From Enterobacter quasihormaechei (lineage in GTDB: Bacteria; Pseudomonadota; Gammaproteobacteria; Enterobacterales; Enterobacteriaceae): a DNA stretch of 64,000 bases. The notes under the pieces are model-generated. The model was not told the DNA's origin. It made no database searches and was given only the letters and a program-made list of their open reading frames with translations. Location: assembly GCF_004331385.1 (NCBI RefSeq), contig NZ_SJON01000004.1, positions 62,001-126,000 on the forward strand, given 5' to 3'. This document shows, piece after piece, positions 8,660-18,409 of the stretch (position 1 is the first letter of the stretch; the number at the start of each line of letters is the position of its first letter). Made by a program: the position numbers and the translations under genes.

Positions 8660-10048
8660 TCAGCTCAACAGTTCAAGCATCTGCCGTTTCGGCCTTTCCA
8701 GTAAATCCACCGCCTCCTGATACGTCCGCACGTTGTTATAGCCCATCACCAGCCCGTAGCGTTTGCCCGAGCCGCGATACCACGCTGAGAGGGCATTTAC
8801 CTGGAGCTGGTGTTCCTGCCAGCAGCGGGCGATCTCCCGGTCCGCGCTTCCCTTTGCGAGAAACGCGACAATATGCATCCCGCCGTCGTTTTGTTCGGTG
8901 AAGAACAGGTCACCATAGACCTCACGCAGGGCGGCTATCATCCAGTCGCGGCGGGTCTGATAGAGGGAACGCATCTTCTTGAGGTGGCGAAAAAAATGCC
9001 CCTCGTTGAGAAACGCGGTGAGAATTTTTTGCGTCAGGATTGGCTGGCCGCTGGTGAGGATGTCCGCGCAGTCGGTAAACGCGTCGACAGTGCTGGCGGG
9101 CATCACCACGTAGCCCATGCGCAGCGACGGCATGATGGTTTTACTGAAGGTGCCCATAAAGATCACCCGGTCGTGCTGGTCGAGGCTCTTTAGCGACGGC
9201 AGCACCTTGCGGGTGTAGTGAAACTCTCCGTCGTAATCGTCTTCGACGATCCACGCCTCGTTCTGGCTGGCCCAGTCTAGCAGCTGCTGCTTGCGCGGCA
9301 GGGAGAGCGTTACCGCCAGCGGGCTCTGGTGCGACGGGGTGACAATGGCGAAGCGGGCATCGGGGTGATTGCGCAGCAGGTAGTCCGTATCCATCCCTGC
9401 GCGATCGACCGGCACGGTATGCAGGCGGGGCACAATTCGCTTGAGCAGTTGCTGGCCCATAAAATAGCCCGGATCCTCAAACACCACCTTGTCGCTGCGG
9501 CTGGCGAGCGTGTCGAGGATCAGGCGCAGGCTGCCGCTGTAGCCGCTGGTAATCAGCACCTGTTCCGCAGTGCAGGATAACCCGCGCGAGATATTCAGGT
9601 AGCGGGCAATCGCCTCGCGCAGCGGATACCAGCCCAGCACCGGCGGATTGAGCATTTCATCCTGACGCATGGCGCGCGTCGCCTGGCCCGCCAGCAGCAG
9701 CCATTTTTTGTAGGGGAAGCTGTCGAGCGCGGGAATGCCGGGACGCAAAAAACCGGCCCGTTCGCGCTGGCTAATCAACGACGGTGGCAGCGTGCCGGTC
9801 GCTTGTTCTGCGGGGGCGTTTTGCGCGGGCAGCAGAAGATCCGGGTTCACCCGCGTCCCGCGCGCGCCCTGGCTTACCAGATACCCTTCCCCCGTCAGAA
9901 TGGCATAGGCCGTTTCAACGGTTTTTCGCGCGACCTTCAGCTCTTCCGCCAGCACGCGGATGGCAGGCACCTTGTCGCCGGGCTTCAGCACGCCGCGCGT
10001 GATGTTATCGCGGTAGCGGGTATAAATCTCGTGATAGCCCGGCTTCAT
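8660..10048 (-). CDS. MocR/PdxR-type PLP-dependent regulator
   Basis: A 462-residue GntR-aminotransferase fusion, of a different subgroup from yjiR. The winged helix occupies about 1-70 ('KVPAIRVLAEELKVARKTVETAYAIL') and the aminotransferase-like domain about 110-455, with the PLP lysine in 'GTFSKTIMPSLRMGY' and a 'VEDDYDGEF' motif. It is divergent from the AhpD-like gene across about 100 bases, the usual arrangement of a MocR regulator and its target, so it probably activates or represses that gene in response to PLP or an amino compound. The inducer is not predictable. Confidence 0.87.
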   Translation of the reverse strand: MKPGYHEIYTRYRDNITRGVLKPGDKVPAIRVLAEELKVARKTVETAYAILTGEGYLVSQGARGTRVNPDLLLPAQNAPAEQATGTLPPSLISQRERAGFLRPGIPALDSFPYKKWLLLAGQATRAMRQDEMLNPPVLGWYPLREAIARYLNISRGLSCTAEQVLITSGYSGSLRLILDTLASRSDKVVFEDPGYFMGQQLLKRIVPRLHTVPVDRAGMDTDYLLRNHPDARFAIVTPSHQSPLAVTLSLPRKQQLLDWASQNEAWIVEDDYDGEFHYTRKVLPSLKSLDQHDRVIFMGTFSKTIMPSLRMGYVVMPASTVDAFTDCADILTSGQPILTQKILTAFLNEGHFFRHLKKMRSLYQTRRDWMIAALREVYGDLFFTEQNDGGMHIVAFLAKGSADREIARCWQEHQLQVNALSAWYRGSGKRYGLVMGYNNVRTYQEAVDLLERPKRQMLELLS

Positions 10049-10149
10049 GTCCTACCTCATTTCATGTTTTTTGTGTCTTTTTACTATGTCATTAACGGCG
10101 TAGATTTGCCTCATCGCATGACAAAAACGGCAAAAAAAGAGGAAAGACA

Positions 10150-10629
10150 ATGAGCACTCGCGTAAACCACCACAAAGCCACACCTGCACTCGCCAACGCG
10201 CTTTCCGCCCTGAGCATGGAAGTGGCGAAAACCTCCATTGACCCGGCGCTGAAGCACCTGATTGACATTCGCGTGTCGCAGCTGAACGGCTGTACCTTCT
10301 GCCTGGATATGCATTCGAAAGAGGCCAAAATTGCCGGCGAGCGCGAGCTGCGCCTGTACCATCTGGCGGCATGGCGTGAATCCCCGCTGTTCAGCGCCCG
10401 CGAGAAAGCCGCGCTGGCCTTCACCGAAGCGCTGACCCAGATTGGCGTTCACGGGGTGAGCGACGCGCTGTACCGCAGCGTGGCGGAGCACTTCTCGGAC
10501 GTGGAGATTTCAGAGCTGAACTTCGCCATTGTCGCGATCAACGCCTGGAACCGCCTGGGCATTACCTCCCGCATGGAGCCGGGCTCGCTGGATGCGGCAT
10601 ATGGGCTGAATAAGGCTAATCTGGAATAA
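10150..10629 (+). CDS. AhpD-like carboxymuconolactone decarboxylase-family protein
   Basis: A 159-residue all-helical protein of the AhpD/CMD family. The AhpD core motif is visible as C48-T-F-C51 with His55 (GCTFCLDMHSKEAK), preceded by 'DPALKHLIDIRVSQLN'. A CxxC plus histidine of this form usually serves peroxidase-linked thiol chemistry, so an alkylhydroperoxidase-like role is more likely than lactone decarboxylation. AAAGAGGAAAGACA precedes the ATG. The divergent MocR gene is the likely regulator. A Pseudomonas-like REP hairpin follows the stop. Confidence 0.85.
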   Translation: MSTRVNHHKATPALANALSALSMEVAKTSIDPALKHLIDIRVSQLNGCTFCLDMHSKEAKIAGERELRLYHLAAWRESPLFSAREKAALAFTEALTQIGVHGVSDALYRSVAEHFSDVEISELNFAIVAINAWNRLGITSRMEPGSLDAAYGLNKANLE

Positions 10630-10671
10630 TCCCGATAACGTTGCGCTTACCGGGCCTACAGTGCGGCCTGA

Positions 10672-10710
10672 TCCCCTCACCCTAACCCTCTCCCCAAAGG
10701 GGCGAGGGGA
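10672..10710. repeat. Palindromic repeat of the CCCTCACCCTAACCCTC type
   Basis: A hairpin whose left arm contains CCCTCACCCTAACCCTCTCC and whose right arm is GGGGCGAGGGGA. A near-identical copy lies at 20192-20228. It is distinct from the REP family. It sits 43 bases after the AhpD-like gene; the rest of the gap up to 10844 shows only a weak REP fragment and the marR promoter region. Confidence 0.7.
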
Positions 10711-10844
10711 CTGATCCGTGCATATCATTCAGCCCACACTGAGAGGGCGAACTCTCTTTCGCAATTCCTGCGCTTTAGCTTCTCGTTTCTTGATACTTAC
10801 CCTGATAACTATTATCGTAGTGGCGTATTACGAGAGGATTCCCC

Positions 10845-11315
10845 ATGCGTGAAGAAGATCTGTTTAGCCGCAGGCCGATGGGCATGCGGATGGCGATGAT
10901 CGTGCGTCAGTGGCGCGCCGTCATCGACGACGCCATTCTCGACACCGGGCTAACCCAGTCGAGCTGGACGGTGATGATGCAGCTTCATCAGCTCGGGGAT
11001 AACGTCTCGGTCAGCGAGCTGGCGGAAGTGCAGGGTATCGAACTGCCCCCGCTGATGCGCACGCTGACGCAGCTGGAAAAGCAGGGTTATCTGCTGCGCA
11101 CCGTCTCGCCATACGACAAGCGTATCCGGCTGCTGACGCTGACGCCCGAGGGCAAAGCCATCCTTGAAAGGCTCACTCAGGTGATAGAGACGTTTCAGGC
11201 GCGCGTATCGCAAAACATTGCGCCGGAACATATCGACATTTTCAGCGCCACACTCAATCAAATCGCCTGCAATTTGCGGACAATCCGCGAAGAAGATAAT
11301 AAGACCGAAAAATAA
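10845..11315 (+). CDS. MarR-family regulator of a downstream efflux operon
   Basis: A 156-residue MarR winged-helix protein. The recognition region 'VSVSELAEVQGIELPPLMRTLTQLEKQGYL' and wing 'TVSPYDKRIRLLTLTPEGKAIL' are typical. The stop codon TAA shares its last base with the ATG of the following hlyD-like gene (TAATG), so the genes are translationally coupled. It probably represses its own operon and is released by a toxic, perhaps aromatic, compound. The inducer is unknown. Confidence 0.88.
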   Translation: MREEDLFSRRPMGMRMAMIVRQWRAVIDDAILDTGLTQSSWTVMMQLHQLGDNVSVSELAEVQGIELPPLMRTLTQLEKQGYLLRTVSPYDKRIRLLTLTPEGKAILERLTQVIETFQARVSQNIAPEHIDIFSATLNQIACNLRTIREEDNKTEK

Positions 11316-12379
11316 TGACTCCTGAACAAAAGTTTGCCCGCTGGGTAAGGGTGAGTATTGCCTCTTTCCTGCTGATGTTTGTCTACTTTATCGTCGCGGA
11401 TATCTGGATCCCGCTGACGCCGGACTCCACCGTGATGCGCGTGGTGACCCCGGTGTCCGCGCGCGTCTCCGGCTATGTGGCGGCGGTACATGTCCACAAT
11501 AACAGCCAGGTCAAGAAAGGCGATCTGCTGTTTGAGCTCGACCCCACGCCGTTTCGCAATAAGGTCGAAGCGGCGCAAATCGCGCTGGAGCAGGCGCGTC
11601 TGTCTAACGATCAGCTGGATGCGCAGATTGCCGCGGCGCAGGCCAGCCTGAAAACCGCCGTGCTGACGGCGCGTAACGACAAGGTGACCTTCGACCGCTA
11701 CCAGAAACTGAGCACCTTGCAGAACGTGTCGCAGGCGGATCTGGATAAAGTTCGCACCACCTGGCAGAGCAGCGAGCAGTCCGTCAGCTCGATTCAGGCG
11801 AATATTCATAACCTGCGCATTCAGCGCGGCGAGCGGGACGAGCACCGTAACGTGACGCTGCAAAAATACCGTAACGCGCTGGATGACGCGGAGCTGAACC
11901 TTGGCTGGACGAAGGTCTACGCCGAGGCGGACGGTACGGTCAGTAATTTGCAATTAAGCCCCGGTTTTTACGCCTCGTCCGGTTCGGCCGCGCTGGCGCT
12001 GGTGAACACCCAGACTGATATCGTGGCGGATTTCCGCGAGAAGAGCCTGCGTCATACCCACCAGGGGACGGACGCTGCCGTGGTGTTTGACGCCTTCCCG
12101 GGGCAGGTCTTCCGTGCCCACGTGACCAGCAGCGACGCGGGGATCCTCGCAGGCCAGGAGGCGGTGAACGGCCAACTTTCTGAACCGGAAACGTCCAACC
12201 GCTGGGTGCGTGATGCCCAGCGTATGCGCATTCACGTGGCGCTGGATGAAGCCTTACCGAAGCCGCTGCCAACCGGCGCGCGCGCCACCGTGCAGCTCTA
12301 TAATAGCGAAGGGCCGTTTGCGCGATTCTTCTCCGGGATGCAAATCCATCTGGTGAGCCTGCTTCACTATGTCTATTAG
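11315..12379 (+). CDS. HlyD/EmrA-family membrane fusion protein
   Basis: A 354-residue periplasmic adaptor with one N-terminal membrane segment (about residues 13-32). A split lipoyl domain follows ('PVSARVSGYVAAVHVHNNSQVKKGDLLFELDPTPF' and 'AEADGTVSNLQLSPGFYASSG') around a helical hairpin of about 100 residues, then a beta-barrel domain. The architecture is that of YibH/AaeA/EmrA. It would link the following DUF2955 inner-membrane protein to the periplasm or an outer-membrane channel. It overlaps marR by one base and the next gene by 11 bases. No outer-membrane factor is encoded here. Confidence 0.88.
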   Translation: MTPEQKFARWVRVSIASFLLMFVYFIVADIWIPLTPDSTVMRVVTPVSARVSGYVAAVHVHNNSQVKKGDLLFELDPTPFRNKVEAAQIALEQARLSNDQLDAQIAAAQASLKTAVLTARNDKVTFDRYQKLSTLQNVSQADLDKVRTTWQSSEQSVSSIQANIHNLRIQRGERDEHRNVTLQKYRNALDDAELNLGWTKVYAEADGTVSNLQLSPGFYASSGSAALALVNTQTDIVADFREKSLRHTHQGTDAAVVFDAFPGQVFRAHVTSSDAGILAGQEAVNGQLSEPETSNRWVRDAQRMRIHVALDEALPKPLPTGARATVQLYNSEGPFARFFSGMQIHLVSLLHYVY

Positions 12380-13445
12380 CACCCTGGCGCGGGTCTTTAC
12401 CCCGCACGGCAACATTGTCTACACGGCAAATGACTTTCGCCAGACCCTGCGCATCGTCTTCGCCGGGATGATTGCGCTGAGCATTTCGAGCTTCTACAAC
12501 ACCAGCTACGGCGTGTTTTTCGTGGTCTACCCGATCATGCTCCTCTCGCTGGTGCCGGTATTTAACCGCCACGTGGCGAAGCAGTTTATCTTCAGCGCAT
12601 CGCTGAACTGCGTCGAAATGGTGATTATCATCGGCTATTTATCGCAATGGCCGGTCATTATGACGCTGGTGGTGTTCGCCCTGTACGTGATGCGTTTTCG
12701 CTTTATGAGCAAGGGGCCGCTGTTCCTGTTCGGTTCAATGGGCGTGGTATGCCAGAGCGTGATGCTCAACTTTATGAGCTACCCCACCACTAACTGGCAC
12801 ACGCTTTTGTTCTCTAACATCGAAGCGAGCGTGATGGCGGTGTGTCTGAGCGCGCTGATGAATTACCTGCTGCCGGACGTTGAGCCGCGTAAGCCGCCGC
12901 CGCTGATCGAGAAAAACGATGCCCGCGTGCGCCACGAGTCGCTGCTCTCCGGCACCGTGGCGACGCTGATTTTCGTGGTTTTCCAGATAAGCGATCTCAG
13001 CGATTCCCTGTCGGCGCTGATGGCGGGCATTTTGATCCTGTTCCCGATGCACTATCGCGGCTCGGTGATCAGCTCTATCTGGCGCGTGGTCGGCGTGGTG
13101 CTGGGGTGTCTCTATATCCTCGTCGTTCAGCTTATTCTGTACGATCACAGCAGCCATATGCTGCTGATGATGCCGCTGATCGGCCTTGGGCTGGCGTTTG
13201 GGGCACGTCTGCACGTGATGGAGAAGGTCGGCGCCGGGGTAGGCTTCGCCAGCATTACCACCATCGGCATCATGTTCGGACAGAACATGCATCCGGACAG
13301 CGACCTGGTGTTCAGCGATCTGTACCGCATCACCTCCGTCACCTTCGCGCTGGTGGTCACCCTGACGATGGTCTTTCTGGTGCACCTGATCCTGAACCGC
13401 TTCGAGGCGACGCGCTACGTTATCGCGCCGCCAAAAGCGGATTAG
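12369..13445 (+). CDS. DUF2955/FUSC-like inner-membrane transport protein
   Basis: A 358-residue multi-spanning membrane protein with two blocks of hydrophobic helices (about residues 25-160 and 195-345), the duplicated pattern of aromatic-acid exporter-like (FUSC, AaeB-type) proteins, but much shorter than AaeB. Coupling to an HlyD-type adaptor and a MarR regulator supports efflux of a toxic organic compound. The substrate is unknown. Its end overlaps the stop of the convergent yjiN by four bases. Confidence 0.82.
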   Translation: MSISTLARVFTPHGNIVYTANDFRQTLRIVFAGMIALSISSFYNTSYGVFFVVYPIMLLSLVPVFNRHVAKQFIFSASLNCVEMVIIIGYLSQWPVIMTLVVFALYVMRFRFMSKGPLFLFGSMGVVCQSVMLNFMSYPTTNWHTLLFSNIEASVMAVCLSALMNYLLPDVEPRKPPPLIEKNDARVRHESLLSGTVATLIFVVFQISDLSDSLSALMAGILILFPMHYRGSVISSIWRVVGVVLGCLYILVVQLILYDHSSHMLLMMPLIGLGLAFGARLHVMEKVGAGVGFASITTIGIMFGQNMHPDSDLVFSDLYRITSVTFALVVTLTMVFLVHLILNRFEATRYVIAPPKAD

Positions 13446-14713
13446 TGCGCCAGCACGGCGGGCAATTGCGAGAGTAAAAACAGGATCAGGCCAATCGTCC
13501 CGCCCACTAATGTGCCGTTGACGCGGATAAACTGTAGGTCTTTGCCTATGTTAAGCTCGATCTGACGTGACATATCTTTGGCGTCCCAGCTTTTCACCGT
13601 GTCGCTGATATGGCGCGTCAGGAACGCCGCAAAATCCGGCGCGACGCGGTGCGCCGCCTGTTCCAGATGCTCGTTCAGCGACGCGCGCAGGCTGGCATCA
13701 TTCGATAGCGTCTCACCAAACCACAGCCCGGCGTTGGCAATGCGCTGCTTCACGCGCGAGTCCTCGCTTTGCATATCCGCCTTTAGCCACTGGCGAAGGT
13801 CGGCCCACATTTCACCCAGATAACGGTTAAACGCTTCATCATTCTTCAGATAGTGCTTGATGTTGTCGGCTTTGGCCGCCATCTCCGGGTCGTTTTTCAG
13901 GTTGTCGATAAGCTTCAGCGTGGCGCGGTCGAACGCCTGGCGGATCTGGTGCGTGCGGTCGTGGCTGATATCGTCCAGCAGCGTGTTCACCGCGTTCGAC
14001 ACCATCTCTGCACTCTGATCGCCCAGCCACTCGGTGGGCAGCACCATCGCCTTGCGGGGGTGCTCGGTCTTCAGCCAGTGGACAATCTGGTCAGAGATAA
14101 ACTCCCGCGTGCTTTCCCGCTGAATTAGCGTAATCAGGCGGTTGATGATGGCGTCCAGCAGCACCTGATGGCGGTTGTTTTTAGTCATGCTTTCCAGCAT
14201 CACGGCGCTGGTTTCGGTGAGATCGACCTTGTCGATAGCCTTATGCACCGCGCGTTTGAGCAGGCGCTGAATGCGCCCGTCGTCGGTCAGCTCAAGAAAA
14301 CCGCTCATCACCTGCATCAGATGCAGCCCGACGCGCTGGGCGTTGTCGGGCTTGCTGAACCAGGCACCAATCATCTGCGCCGGCTCGTAGCGGCGAATTA
14401 ACGCGACCAGCGACTGGGTATCCAGAAACTTCTCCTGCACGAACTGGCCGAGATTGTCGCCAATCCGGTCCTTATTGCGCGGGATGATTGCCGTATGGCG
14501 TGAAATGAACGGAATGGGCACCCTGCGAAACAGCGCGACGACGGCAAACCAGTCCGCCAGCGCGCCGACCATTGCCGCCTCGGCAATAGCCTTCACGCCG
14601 CGTACCCAGAAGGTCTGCGGCAGAAACAGGGTGGTGATAAAGGCCGCAGCGGCAATCAGCAGCAGCGACAGCGCCAGAAGCTTGGCGCGTTTGAGTTCAG
14701 CTATTTTTTCCAT
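13442..14713 (-). CDS. yjiN: DUF445 inner-membrane protein YjiN
   Basis: A 423-residue DUF445 protein. The N-terminal membrane segment (about 12-33) is followed by '[46 protein letters not shown]', the family signature, then a long helical domain and a C-terminal membrane anchor (about 400-420). It matches E. coli YjiN, which belongs to the same chromosomal neighbourhood. The function is unknown; it is probably a cell-envelope protein. Confidence 0.9.
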   Translation of the reverse strand: MEKIAELKRAKLLALSLLLIAAAAFITTLFLPQTFWVRGVKAIAEAAMVGALADWFAVVALFRRVPIPFISRHTAIIPRNKDRIGDNLGQFVQEKFLDTQSLVALIRRYEPAQMIGAWFSKPDNAQRVGLHLMQVMSGFLELTDDGRIQRLLKRAVHKAIDKVDLTETSAVMLESMTKNNRHQVLLDAIINRLITLIQRESTREFISDQIVHWLKTEHPRKAMVLPTEWLGDQSAEMVSNAVNTLLDDISHDRTHQIRQAFDRATLKLIDNLKNDPEMAAKADNIKHYLKNDEAFNRYLGEMWADLRQWLKADMQSEDSRVKQRIANAGLWFGETLSNDASLRASLNEHLEQAAHRVAPDFAAFLTRHISDTVKSWDAKDMSRQIELNIGKDLQFIRVNGTLVGGTIGLILFLLSQLPAVLAH

Positions 14714-14716
14714 GGG

Positions 14717-15370
14717 TTAAGGATAGAGGGAGACGGGGGGAATGTGCAAAAACCGCCACAGCACCCACCCACCAAACCCCATCAGCACCACGCCCGCCGT
14801 GCGCTCAATCCACCACAGCGAACGGCTAAGCTTCTGTTGCACCGCCGATAGCCCCATCATCGACACCAGTGCCAGATCCCACACCAGCACCACCGTCACC
14901 ATCCAGACGCCGCACGTTGTCTGCTGAAGCAGCGTGACGTCCGGCCCGAGTAACGCCGTCATCAGCGCCAGGTAGAACAGCGCATTTTTCGGATTTAACA
15001 GCGCCGACCCCAGCCCCAGCAGGATCTGCTTCATCAAAGAAGGGCACCGCTGTCGGGTTTCAGCAAGCGCCAGCGCCTGCGGTTGGCTGCGCACCAGATG
15101 CGAGCCGATCCACAGCAGATACAGCGCCCCGCAGAGCTCTATCAGCGTAAACAGCCAGGCAAACTGGCGCAGTGCGCTCCAGCCGATAATCACCAGTAAG
15201 ATATACAGCCCGTTACCCGCGGCGATACCGAAGCACAACCCGGCGCTGCCGCGCAGTCGGTAGCGCGCGGCGTAGCCCACCAGCAGGAAGAAGTCCGGGC
15301 CAGGGCTTAACAGGGCGACAAAATGCGCCAGCGCCAGGGCGAGAAAAGCGGAAGGGAAGAACAGTTCCAT
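14717..15370 (-). CDS. LysE/RhtB-family amino-acid exporter
   Basis: A 217-residue membrane protein with about six hydrophobic segments and the LysE/RhtB signature 'LLSPGPDFFLLVGYAARYRLRGSAGLCFGIAAGN'. 'LLNPKNALFYLAL' is also typical. It would export an amino acid such as homoserine or threonine; the substrate cannot be fixed. The start at 15370 (MELFFPS) is chosen because GAGG lies six bases upstream; an earlier in-frame ATG lacks a site. The AraC gene upstream on the same strand is separated by only 47 bases and may control it. Confidence 0.85.
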   Translation of the reverse strand: MELFFPSAFLALALAHFVALLSPGPDFFLLVGYAARYRLRGSAGLCFGIAAGNGLYILLVIIGWSALRQFAWLFTLIELCGALYLLWIGSHLVRSQPQALALAETRQRCPSLMKQILLGLGSALLNPKNALFYLALMTALLGPDVTLLQQTTCGVWMVTVVLVWDLALVSMMGLSAVQQKLSRSLWWIERTAGVVLMGFGGWVLWRFLHIPPVSLYP

Positions 15371-15417
15371 AGCAACCTCGGTTAACAATCTGAGGTCAGC
15401 CTACGGTGATGCAAACG

Positions 15418-16161
15418 CTATTTATTGTCAGATATTGATCGGCCTGTCGCATACTGACGCGGCGTGGCCGCGGTATAGCTGACAAAGGTCTTATGAAAAT
15501 GGCTCTGGTCGGCAAACCCGCTCTGGTAGCCGACGTCGGCAATGTCGTCTCCGGCACGCAGCCGCGCTTTGGCGAACTCCACGCGGGAGACGTTGAGAAA
15601 GCTGACCGGCGTCAGGCCGGTGTCCTGCCGGAAGGTGCGGATCAGCGTCTCCTTGCGCAGCGAGAATCGTTGGGCAAGTTCGTCAAGCGAAGGCGGTGCG
15701 GCCAGGTCGGCAAGAAATGCCTGCTGAAGGTGCTGACTGGTTGAGCGAAGCGCGTCTGCGTTTTCCACGCAGCGGGGAAGGGCAGAAAGTAGCGTGTCCA
15801 CGGATGCAGATGACATCGTCTCAACAACATCAAGGTAGCGCTTGAAGAGCGCAGGGTCGCGAATCACCTGGAACGCCAGAGGAAGATCGGTGTCGATATA
15901 GAGCATATGGTAGCTGCGCGGTTGCCCGTTGACGGGGTTGCAGCTGTGCGGCGCGTAAGCCGGGATGACAATGAGATCGCCGGGGTTCAGGATAGACTCT
16001 CTGCCATGACTGACGCAGCAGGTCTGGCCTTCCATAATCGCGCCGATGGAGAGCTGCGGATGACAATGACGTTTGTACGCCCGGGTGCTCTGCCACGTAC
16101 TGCGCAGCTCAAGACCTGCGGCGCGATGAAAGGTCTGGCGGATGTGGCGGGTATCGGTCAT
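15418..16161 (-). CDS. AraC-family regulator (AraC-binding cupin type)
   Basis: A 247-residue AraC protein. The N-terminal cupin (about 30-90; 'HCHPQLSIGAIMEGQTCCVSHGRESILNPGDLIVIPAYAPHSC') senses a ligand. The C-terminal double helix-turn-helix (about 150-240; 'LDELAQRFSLRKETLIRTFRQDTGLTPVSFLN', 'DVGYQSGFADQSHFHKTF') binds DNA. This subgroup is commonly paired with LysE-type exporters, as here, and probably controls the next gene on the strand. Confidence 0.85.
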   Translation of the reverse strand: MTDTRHIRQTFHRAAGLELRSTWQSTRAYKRHCHPQLSIGAIMEGQTCCVSHGRESILNPGDLIVIPAYAPHSCNPVNGQPRSYHMLYIDTDLPLAFQVIRDPALFKRYLDVVETMSSASVDTLLSALPRCVENADALRSTSQHLQQAFLADLAAPPSLDELAQRFSLRKETLIRTFRQDTGLTPVSFLNVSRVEFAKARLRAGDDIADVGYQSGFADQSHFHKTFVSYTAATPRQYATGRSISDNK

Positions 16162-16314
16162 AAGAGCTCCAGTGATGAGCTTTTTTTATACCATGTATGC
16201 GTCTGCCCTGGCAGCGTCTTACTAAGAACCTTCCGTATATACCCAACTTTACCTTCATAGCCAGTCACATTGACTACCCTTAATACCCTAAGCGGTAAAA
16301 CAAGGAGATTCGAT

Positions 16315-17685
16315 ATGGCTTACCAGACAGTAAATCCTGCCACCAACCAGCTCATCAAAGAATACCCCTCACATACCGACGCGGATGTAGAAGCGGCGCT
16401 GAAGGCGGCCGATGCGCTCTATCATTCTGACTGGGCCAAAGGCGACATCAGTCAGCGCCTGCCGGTACTGCATAAGCTTGCCGACCTGATCGACGAGCGC
16501 ACCGAGGAGCTGGCGAAAATTGCCAGTCAGGAGATGGGTAAGCTCATCGAACAAAGCCGCGGCGAAGTGAAGCTGTGCGCGCAAATTGCCCGCTACTATG
16601 CGGACAATGCGAAGCAGTTCCTGGCCCCGGTGAAATATCCGTCTGAACTCGGGGAAGCGTGGGTGGAACATCACCCCATCGGCGTGCTGATGGCCGTAGA
16701 GCCGTGGAACTTCCCGTACTATCAGCTGATGCGCGTTCTGGCGCCAAACCTGGCGGCAGGTAACCCGGTGATCGCCAAGCACGCCAGCATCGTGCCGCAC
16801 TGTGCCGAGACCTTTGCCCATCTGGTACGTGAAGCGGGCGCGCCGGAAGGGGCGTGGACCAACCTGTTTATCTCGTCCGATCAGGTAGCAAACATCATCG
16901 CCGACGATCGCGTACAGGGGGCGGCGCTGACCGGTTCTGAAAAAGCGGGTAGCGTGGTTGCGGCGCAGGCAGCGAAGCACATCAAAAAATCGACCCTTGA
17001 ACTGGGCGGGAACGACGTATTCGTGGTGCTGGACGATGCGGACCTGGAGAAGGCTGTGAAGATCGGCGTTAACGCGCGGCTTAATAACGCCGGTCAGGTC
17101 TGTACCGCGGCGAAGCGCTTTATCCTGCACGAGAGCATCGCAGACGCGTTCCTCGAGAAATTCACCGAGGCGTTTAAGCAGGTGAAGATCGGCGATCCGC
17201 TGGACGAAAGCACCACGCTGGGGCCGCTGTCGTCGAAAGACGCGCTTGAAACATTGACCAAACAGGTCAACGAGGCGGTGAAAAACGGCGCAACGCTGCA
17301 CTATGGCGGTAAACCAGTACAGCGTGACGGGAGCTTCTTCGAACCGACGATCCTGACGAATATATCGCGTGAGAACCCGGCGTACTTCGAAGAGTTCTTT
17401 GGCCCGGTGGCGCAGATCTACGTTGTGAAAAACGACGACGAGGCGGTCGCTCTGGCGAACGACTCGCACTACGGTCTGGGCGGCGCGGTGTTCAGCCAGG
17501 ATATCGAGCGCGCGAAGAAAATGGCGTCGCGTATTGAGACCGGGATGGTGTACATCAACTGGCTCACCGATACGGCGGCAGAACTGCCGTTCGGCGGCGT
17601 AAAACGTTCGGGTTACGGACGCGAGCTGTCGGACATGGGGATCAAAGAGTTTGTGAACCAGAAGCTGGTGGTTGTTCGCAAGTAA
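16315..17685 (+). CDS. NAD(P)-dependent succinate-semialdehyde-type aldehyde dehydrogenase
   Basis: A 456-residue aldehyde dehydrogenase of the Sad/YneI subgroup. Visible are the catalytic Cys263 ([12 protein letters not shown]), the general-base glutamate in '[14 protein letters not shown]', the cofactor loop 'TGSEKAG' and 'EPWNFPYYQ'. The start at 16315 ([12 protein letters not shown]) has AAGGAG seven bases upstream. It would oxidise succinate semialdehyde or a similar short aldehyde to the acid. A link to succinate semialdehyde from the hpa pathway in this window is attractive but unproven. A strong terminator follows. Confidence 0.85.
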   Translation: MAYQTVNPATNQLIKEYPSHTDADVEAALKAADALYHSDWAKGDISQRLPVLHKLADLIDERTEELAKIASQEMGKLIEQSRGEVKLCAQIARYYADNAKQFLAPVKYPSELGEAWVEHHPIGVLMAVEPWNFPYYQLMRVLAPNLAAGNPVIAKHASIVPHCAETFAHLVREAGAPEGAWTNLFISSDQVANIIADDRVQGAALTGSEKAGSVVAAQAAKHIKKSTLELGGNDVFVVLDDADLEKAVKIGVNARLNNAGQVCTAAKRFILHESIADAFLEKFTEAFKQVKIGDPLDESTTLGPLSSKDALETLTKQVNEAVKNGATLHYGGKPVQRDGSFFEPTILTNISRENPAYFEEFFGPVAQIYVVKNDDEAVALANDSHYGLGGAVFSQDIERAKKMASRIETGMVYINWLTDTAAELPFGGVKRSGYGRELSDMGIKEFVNQKLVVVRK

Positions 17686-17694
17686 TGTCGGAAA

Positions 17695-17726
17695 TAAAAA
17701 AAACCTGCCATCCGGCAGGTTTTTTA
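17695..17726 (+). terminator. Rho-independent terminator of the aldehyde dehydrogenase gene
   Basis: The stem AAACCTGCC/GGCAGGTTT with a four-base loop is followed by a T-run and preceded by A-rich sequence, ten bases after the stop codon. Confidence 0.9.
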
Positions 17727-17748
17727 TTAACAGTTTCATCGCCTTTCT

Positions 17749-17847
17749 TGCCGGGTGGCGCTGCGCTTACCCGGCCTACAATGTGCAATAATTTTACTCT
17801 ATTGCACCCTTCATTGTAGGCCCGTGCAAGCGTAGCGCCGCCGGGCG
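17749..17847. repeat. REP pair (BIME-like)
   Basis: Two REP elements in opposite orientation (17749-17779 and 17816-17847) between the dehydrogenase terminator and the convergent yfaZ gene. Confidence 0.8.
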
Positions 17848-17863
17848 AAACGGGCAATCAGTC

Positions 17864-18409
17864 TTAGAAGGACACGCCGCCGCCAACATATGCGCCGTCA
17901 ATCAGCGTGTGGTTTGGACGACCGTCTTTGCCATCAACGCTCACGTGGCGGTAGCCCACTTTCAGCGTAACCGGTTTGACCGGGGTCCAGCTTACGCCGC
18001 CGTTAGCTTCAACATAGTTCTTCACGCTGTTGTTCAGGCCGTCTGGCGCAACGTAGCCTTCACCGAATACCCTGATGCTGTCGGTCAGGGCAACGTTCAC
18101 ACCGCCACCGACCGGGAACGCCACGCCGTTATCGCCTTTCTTCGGGCCAACGTAGAGGGCCTTAGCGCCTGCGTTCAGCATCACCGGGCCGACCTCGAAG
18201 TTGTAGCCTGCACCCACGCCACCGGTCGTGGTGCCGTCGTCGGTGTTTTTCAGCCAGTTACCTTCGGTGTACAGACCAGAGGTAGATTTGCCCATTTCCA
18301 CATTCAGGTTGGTAAAGTTTTTACCCTGCTCAATGCTGCCGCCCATTGCCAGTGCGGAGCCCGATACGGCGGTGAGAGCAGAAAGGATGAGAACGTTAAG
18401 CTTTTTCAT
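17864..18409 (-). CDS. yfaZ: YfaZ-family outer-membrane protein
   Basis: A 181-residue protein with a signal peptide (about 1-21, cleavage after SALA), alternating beta-strand sequence and a terminal phenylalanine (YVGGGVSF), as expected for a small outer-membrane barrel. It aligns along its length with E. coli YfaZ ('EQGKNFTNLNVEMGKSTSGLYTEGNW', 'VGYRHVSVDGKDGRPNHTLIDGAYVGGGVSF'). The function is unknown. In E. coli yfaZ lies elsewhere, so this may be a paralogue or a relocated copy. Confidence 0.82.
   Translation of the reverse strand: MKKLNVLILSALTAVSGSALAMGGSIEQGKNFTNLNVEMGKSTSGLYTEGNWLKNTDDGTTTGGVGAGYNFEVGPVMLNAGAKALYVGPKKGDNGVAFPVGGGVNVALTDSIRVFGEGYVAPDGLNNSVKNYVEANGGVSWTPVKPVTLKVGYRHVSVDGKDGRPNHTLIDGAYVGGGVSF

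Noticed and set aside
16369..17739. 456-codon open frame opposite the aldehyde dehydrogenase gene
   Set aside because: It is a shadow of codon bias in a GC-rich gene; the plus-strand frame has the catalytic motifs and ribosome site, while this frame has no domain.
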